Assembly: GCF_007655485.1 (NCBI RefSeq) | Contig: NZ_VJXQ01000002.1 | Coordinates: 153,436 to 217,435, forward strand | From: Halobellus captivus | GTDB taxonomy: Archaea; Halobacteriota; Halobacteria; Halobacteriales; Haloferacaceae | Reading direction: 5' to 3' | DNA: 64,000 nucleotides | In this document: positions 60,779-64,000 of the stretch, piece by piece | Numbering within the stretch: the stretch's first letter is position 1 | Layout of the letters: the number at the start of each line of letters is the position of its first letter | Notes under the pieces: model-generated | What the model was told of the DNA's origin: nothing | Databases searched by the model: none | What the model saw: the letters and a program-made list of their open reading frames with translations, nothing else | Program-made: the position numbers and the translations under genes

Positions 60779-61125
60779 GGCCGACCCTCCGAGAGCGTCC
60801 CGATGACTCGCGCGGAGAACTCCTCGCCGCTGCTGTCGTAGTCGAGGTACTGGCGGAACCAGTCGGCCTCGGCGTGCCAGCTCCCCTGGACGTCGTCCTC
60901 GTGACGGAGGACCGTCGCCTCGACGCGCTTCGGCTCCCACTCGCCGTGTTCGGCAGCGTCGATGAACGTCCGGAGGGCGCGTCCCATCTCCTGGTGGTTC
61001 ACCGAGACGTCAGGGAACGCCGTGAGATAGGCCAAATCGACCGTCTCTCCGTTCGGATCGATCGACTCGACGCTGATCCCGTTCGATCGGAGGTCGCCTT
61101 CGAGCCCCGAGATAACGTCGTTCAT
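60775..61125 (-). CDS. Hypothetical haloarchaeal protein, 116 aa
   Basis: Soluble acidic protein MNDVISGLEGDLRSNGISVESIDPNGETVDLAYLTAFPDVSVNHQEMGRALRTFIDAAEHGEWEPKRVEATVLRHEDDVQGSWHAEADWFRQYLDY. Its stop overlaps the start of the hydrolase gene downstream (GTGA overlap). Start ATG 61125; the upstream 21-residue extension is less likely. No recognised domain. Confidence 0.7.
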   Translation of the reverse strand: MNDVISGLEGDLRSNGISVESIDPNGETVDLAYLTAFPDVSVNHQEMGRALRTFIDAAEHGEWEPKRVEATVLRHEDDVQGSWHAEADWFRQYLDYDSSGEEFSARVIGTLSEGRP

Positions 61126-61206
61126 ACCGACCCTTCTATCCGGAGTGAGTAAACAGTTGCCGCGAGAGGCGGGCGCGATTCGCGTCACCGTGCTCGAGCG
61201 GACTGA

Positions 61207-61956
61207 TCACTCGACCTCGACGCGGAGTCCGTCGCGGGCGAACCGAACGTCGCCGTCGTACCGGGACCGAATCGAGTCGAGCATCTCCTCGTGGCGATCC
61301 TCGGTGTGCGGATAGAGGTGCGTGAGGTAGACGCGCCCGATCTCGTGGCCCGCGAGGACCGAACCGAGCCGCGACGGCGTCGGGTGATTCGAGACGTCGA
61401 CGTCGTCCGGAAAGGAGCAGTCGTGTGCGAGCAGTGCGGCCCCGTCGGCGAAGTTCGCGAGGCTCGCCGCAGCCTCGCCGTCGCCGGAGTACACGACGTC
61501 TCCCGCCGAGCCCGCGTCGGAAAACCGGTAGGCTAGACAGTCCATCGAGTGGACCATCTCCGTCGCGGAGACGTCGAACCCGGCGATCTCGAACTCGGTC
61601 GGTCCGACCTCGCGGACGCTCAGATCGACGCGTCCGTCGAGGTAGTCGTGCACGTCGAGCAGGCCGTCGACGAGGGACTTGGTCCCCGCGGGTCCGACGA
61701 CTTCGAGGAACTCCTCTCCGGCCAGCCAACGCGCCTTCAGGAGCGGAAGCAGGTCCGCGACGTGATCGAGGTGGTGATGCGTCAGGAGGACGGAGGAGAC
61801 GCCCTCGTAGCCGACGTCGGTACCGGCGAGCCGATGGAGGACGCCGCTGCCGCAGTCGACGAGCAGGGACCGTTCCTCGCTCTCGAGGAGCAAGCCCGTC
61901 TGGACGCGGTCGGGAACGGGCATCGCGCTGCCGGTCCCGAGGAAGGTCAGGCGCAT
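61207..61956 (-). CDS. Ribonuclease Z-like metallo-beta-lactamase protein
   Basis: 249-aa MBL-fold hydrolase: MRLTFLGTGSAMPVPDRVQTGLLLESEERSLLVDCGSGVLHRL, VLLTHHHLDHVADLLPLL (HxHxDH), VVYSGDGEA, LLAHDCSFPDDVD and VYLTHLYPHTED. The fold and LGTGSA opening are those of tRNase Z/elaC-like enzymes, but it lacks the long flexible arm of canonical RNase Z, so the exact substrate is open. Start ATG 61956. It is divergent from the second RNA element (62059). Confidence 0.85.
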   Translation of the reverse strand: MRLTFLGTGSAMPVPDRVQTGLLLESEERSLLVDCGSGVLHRLAGTDVGYEGVSSVLLTHHHLDHVADLLPLLKARWLAGEEFLEVVGPAGTKSLVDGLLDVHDYLDGRVDLSVREVGPTEFEIAGFDVSATEMVHSMDCLAYRFSDAGSAGDVVYSGDGEAAASLANFADGAALLAHDCSFPDDVDVSNHPTPSRLGSVLAGHEIGRVYLTHLYPHTEDRHEEMLDSIRSRYDGDVRFARDGLRVEVE

Positions 61957-62028
61957 ACGACGGCGTACGGCGGGACGGCCGAAAGAGGTTCGGGACGGAC
62001 GCGAACGACCCCACCCCGCGGGCGAGCG

Positions 62029-62035
62029 TTTATAT
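62029..62035 (+). promoter_or_regulatory. TATA box of RNA element copy 2
   Basis: TTTATAT within GCGAGCGTTTATATCCGG, with purine-rich BRE-like bases upstream, 27 nt before GTGACGTA at 62059. Same spacing as the copy-1 promoter. Confidence 0.7.
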
Positions 62036-62058
62036 CCGGAGACGAGGCCAACGCACCC

Positions 62059-62163
62059 GTGACGTAACAGACACCCCGCGTCGTCTGCGGTTGTTCGGCA
62101 CACCGGCGTGGGATGAGATCGGCGGCGCTCGCGAGGACGTCGCCGGAAGCGGGTGCCGACTGT
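62059..62163 (+). ncRNA. Putative structured RNA element, copy 2 (upstream of Lhr helicase)
   Basis: Second copy of the element at 10656-10762. P1 pairs 62074-62081 with 62106-62113 (with G-U wobbles where copy 1 has G-C and A-U). It has the same 6-nt bulge and an inner stem capped by TCGGC. P2 pairs 62120-62127 with 62138-62145 around a 10-nt loop. Changes are partly compensatory: A-U in copy 1 P2 is G-C here, and an inner P1 C-G is U-A here. TCGGCAC (62095-62101) is complementary to GTGCCGA (62153-62159). A short hairpin CGTGCT-GAC-AGCACG follows at 62190-62204. The spacer to 62374 also holds a 26-bp repeat. Confidence 0.62.
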
Positions 62164-62235
62164 TCGCCAAATTCCCGGGGAGATCTCGGACGTGCTGACA
62201 GCACGGTCTCCCCAGCGACAGTACCGAATGGGGAA

Positions 62236-62347
62236 GAATCCACGTCTCCGTTCGTACGGCAGAACCCACGTCTCCGTTCGTACGGCAGAATCCACGTCTC
62301 CGTTCGTACGGCAGAACCCACGTCTCCGTTCGTACGGCAGAACCCAC
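62236..62347 (+). repeat. Four 26-bp tandem repeats upstream of the Lhr gene
   Basis: Units at 62236-62261, 62262-62287, 62288-62313 and 62314-62339, plus 8 nt of a fifth. Each reads GAAYCCACGTCTCCGTTCGT then ACGGCA. CCGT-TCGT-ACGG in every unit can fold into a 4-bp hairpin. The repeat ends at the TATA-like ACTTATCC element, about 28 nt before the ATG. Confidence 0.92.
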
Positions 62348-62374
62348 TTATCCGTCCGCACCAACCTACGCACG

Positions 62375-64000
62375 ATGCCGAAGAGCGGGCGCGAGTTGCT
62401 CCGACGGGTCGCCGCCGCAGGCGAAGAGACAGCCACAGGCGAGGAGGCAGCTAGCGCGCCCGCCGCCACCACTCCGGCGGCGAACGGCGAGGCAGCCGAT
62501 TCAGCGGGGAGCACGGAGAGCGACGCGTCGACACCGGCGTTCGAGTTCGATCCCGAATCCGTCGACATCGCCGACGAGGACGTGCTCGACCGGCTCGAAC
62601 CGTCGGTTCGCGAGTGGTGGATCGAGCGGTTCGGCCGCTACGTCGCGCAGAACGGCGGGTTCTTCACGCCGCCGCAGCGCGAGGCGATTCCGCTCGTCGA
62701 CGAGGGTGAGAACGCACTCGTGTGCGCCCCGACCGGCTCCGGCAAGACCCTCGCGAGCTTCACCGCGATCCTGAACGAGCTGTTTCGTCGCGGTCGCGAG
62801 CGCGAGGACGGTCTCGACAACAGGGTGTACTGCCTGTACATCTCGCCGCTGAAGTCGCTCGCGAACGACATCCACCGTAACCTCACTGTCCCGCTGGAGG
62901 GAATCCGTGCCCGGATGGACGACCGCGGCGAGGACGTCGACGTCCGGCACGCGATACGCCACGGCGACACCGACTCCGCGGAGCGGCAGCGGATGCTAGA
63001 GGAGACGCCCCACATCCTCAACACGACGCCGGAGACGCTCGCGATCTTACTCAACGCGCCGAAGTTCAAAGAGAAACTGCGAAGCGTCGAGTACGTCGTC
63101 GTCGACGAGATCCACAGTCTCGCGGCGAACAAGCGCGGAACGCACCTGTCGGTCTCCTTGGAGCGCCTCGATGCCCTCACGGACGCATCGCCGACCCGGA
63201 CCGGCTGCTCGGCGACCGTCGAGCCGCTCTCGGAGATGGCTGCGTTTCTCGTCGGCGGCGACGGAAACGGGGCGACTCGTGACTGCGAGATCGTCGACAC
63301 GCGGTTCGTCCGCGACTTCGACCTCCGATTAGAGTCTCCGACCGACGATCTGATCCACACCCCGCGATCGACGGTCCAAGCTGGGTTCTACGACCGGCTC
63401 CACGAACTCGTCGCGTCCCACGAGAACACGCTCGTCTTCACGAACACGCGCTCGGGCGCGGAGCGCGTGCTCGAAACGCTCCGAGAGCGCTTCGAGGACT
63501 ACGACGAGTCGAACTCGGGGTGTCACCACGGGAGCCTCTCCAAGGAGCGACGGCAGACTGTCGAAGAGGGACTGAAAGACGGCACTCTCGACGTCGTGAC
63601 CACCTCGACGAGCCTCGAACTCGGGATCGATATGCCGCATCTGGATCTGGTCGTGCAGGTCGGCTCGCCCAAGTCGGTGGCGTCGCTCCTGCAGCGCGTC
63701 GGCCGCGCCGGTCACAGCCTCGGACAGACCGTCGAAGGCCGCGTACTGGCGCTCGATCGAGACGAACTCGTCGAGTGCGCCGTGATGCTGCAGAAGGCCG
63801 AATCGGGCTTCGTTGACCGGGTCTTCATCCCGGAAAACGCCCACGACGTCGCCGCCCAACACGTCTACGGAATGGCGATCAACGACGTCCGCCGCGAGGG
63901 GGACGTGCTCGAAACGCTCCGCCGCGCGTATCCGTATCGGAACTACACCGACGACGACTGGGAGCGGCTGCTCCGGTATCTCACCGCCGATTACGACGGC
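62375..64000 (+). CDS. Lhr-type ATP-dependent DNA helicase (3' end outside the window)
   Basis: At least 542 aa of a superfamily 2 helicase, cut by the window edge. After a low-complexity Ala/Glu N-terminus (about 1-60) come the Q-like FFTPPQREAIPLV, Walker A APTGSGKT (118-125), ISPLKSLANDIHRNL (Ia), TTPETLAILL (Ib), DEIH (244-247), GCSATVEPL (III), LVFTNTRSGAERVLETL (IV), TTSTSLELGIDMPHLDLVVQVGSPKSVASLLQRVGRAGHS (V-VI). This is the Lhr family layout (repair helicase). Start ATG 62375, about 28 nt after an ACTTATCC TATA-like box, downstream of the 26-bp repeats and RNA element copy 2. Confidence 0.93.
   Translation, partial: MPKSGRELLRRVAAAGEETATGEEAASAPAATTPAANGEAADSAGSTESDASTPAFEFDPESVDIADEDVLDRLEPSVREWWIERFGRYVAQNGGFFTPPQREAIPLVDEGENALVCAPTGSGKTLASFTAILNELFRRGREREDGLDNRVYCLYISPLKSLANDIHRNLTVPLEGIRARMDDRGEDVDVRHAIRHGDTDSAERQRMLEETPHILNTTPETLAILLNAPKFKEKLRSVEYVVVDEIHSLAANKRGTHLSVSLERLDALTDASPTRTGCSATVEPLSEMAAFLVGGDGNGATRDCEIVDTRFVRDFDLRLESPTDDLIHTPRSTVQAGFYDRLHELVASHENTLVFTNTRSGAERVLETLRERFEDYDESNSGCHHGSLSKERRQTVEEGLKDGTLDVVTTSTSLELGIDMPHLDLVVQVGSPKSVASLLQRVGRAGHSLGQTVEGRVLALDRDELVECAVMLQKAESGFVDRVFIPENAHDVAAQHVYGMAINDVRREGDVLETLRRAYPYRNYTDDDWERLLRYLTADYDG

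Overview
This window is a high-GC chromosomal segment of a haloarchaeon (class Halobacteria). The evidence is the strongly acidic proteins, the many leaderless ATG/GTG starts 26-28 nt downstream of TATA-like boxes, and archaeal-only or haloarchaea-typical genes: topoisomerase VI, proteasome beta, RadB, NurA/HerA, Cdc48, a bacterioruberin gene set, a trpDFEG cluster and a halophilic-type ferredoxin domain. Several short membrane or zinc-binding proteins of haloarchaeal type are also present. I see no insertion sequence, integrase, CRISPR array or origin, and gene density is even, so this reads as core genome. Genus cannot be fixed from the sequence.

Layout. 0-8 kb: hypothetical protein, overlapping TraB and M50 membrane protein pair, purM, a cytochrome P450, an HTH-CBS regulator, a DUF555 protein. 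8-17 kb: psmB, a GCS2-family ligase, ATP-dependent DNA ligase, top6A-top6B, cyclophilin. 17-26 kb: a trpD paralog, fused siroheme decarboxylase, an alcohol dehydrogenase family enzyme, dnaJ without dnaK, a cupin and several small proteins. 26-32 kb: the nurA/herA resection pair around an antisense small gene, a Usp and a LUD protein. 32-40 kb: cdc48, larC, an RNase-H-fold protein divergent from radB, a CBS-hibernation-factor fusion and a J-domain-ferredoxin fusion. 40-46 kb: tRNA-Val(GAC) and trpDFEG. 46-50 kb: class II ribonucleotide reductase with a leader ORF, and a 55-aa zinc protein. 49.7-54 kb: crtB, cruF, lyeJ, crtD. 54-64 kb: ZIP-like and DoxX proteins, a GARS-like ATP-grasp protein, an ornithine cyclodeaminase-type protein, a hydrolase, RNase Z-like protein, and the 5' part of an Lhr-type helicase cut by the window edge.

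Genes that probably act together: trpD-F-E-G (chorismate to carboxyphenylamino-deoxyribulose phosphate); crtB/crtD/lyeJ/cruF (C50 carotenoids); nurA+herA, radB, ligase, topoisomerase VI and Lhr (DNA repair and topology); larC plus the LOR/SDH-type cyclodeaminase (possible nickel-pincer cofactor link).

The most unusual signal is non-coding. Two copies of the same structured element (10656-10762 and 62059-62163) share about three quarters of their bases, each with its own TATA box. They keep two hairpins by compensatory changes and a 7-nt loop/downstream complementarity that could form a pseudoknot. One lies upstream of the DNA ligase gene and the other upstream of the Lhr helicase gene. A second genome-level oddity is a set of 18-27 bp tandem duplications, most at or just after gene 3' ends, several copying the stop codon.
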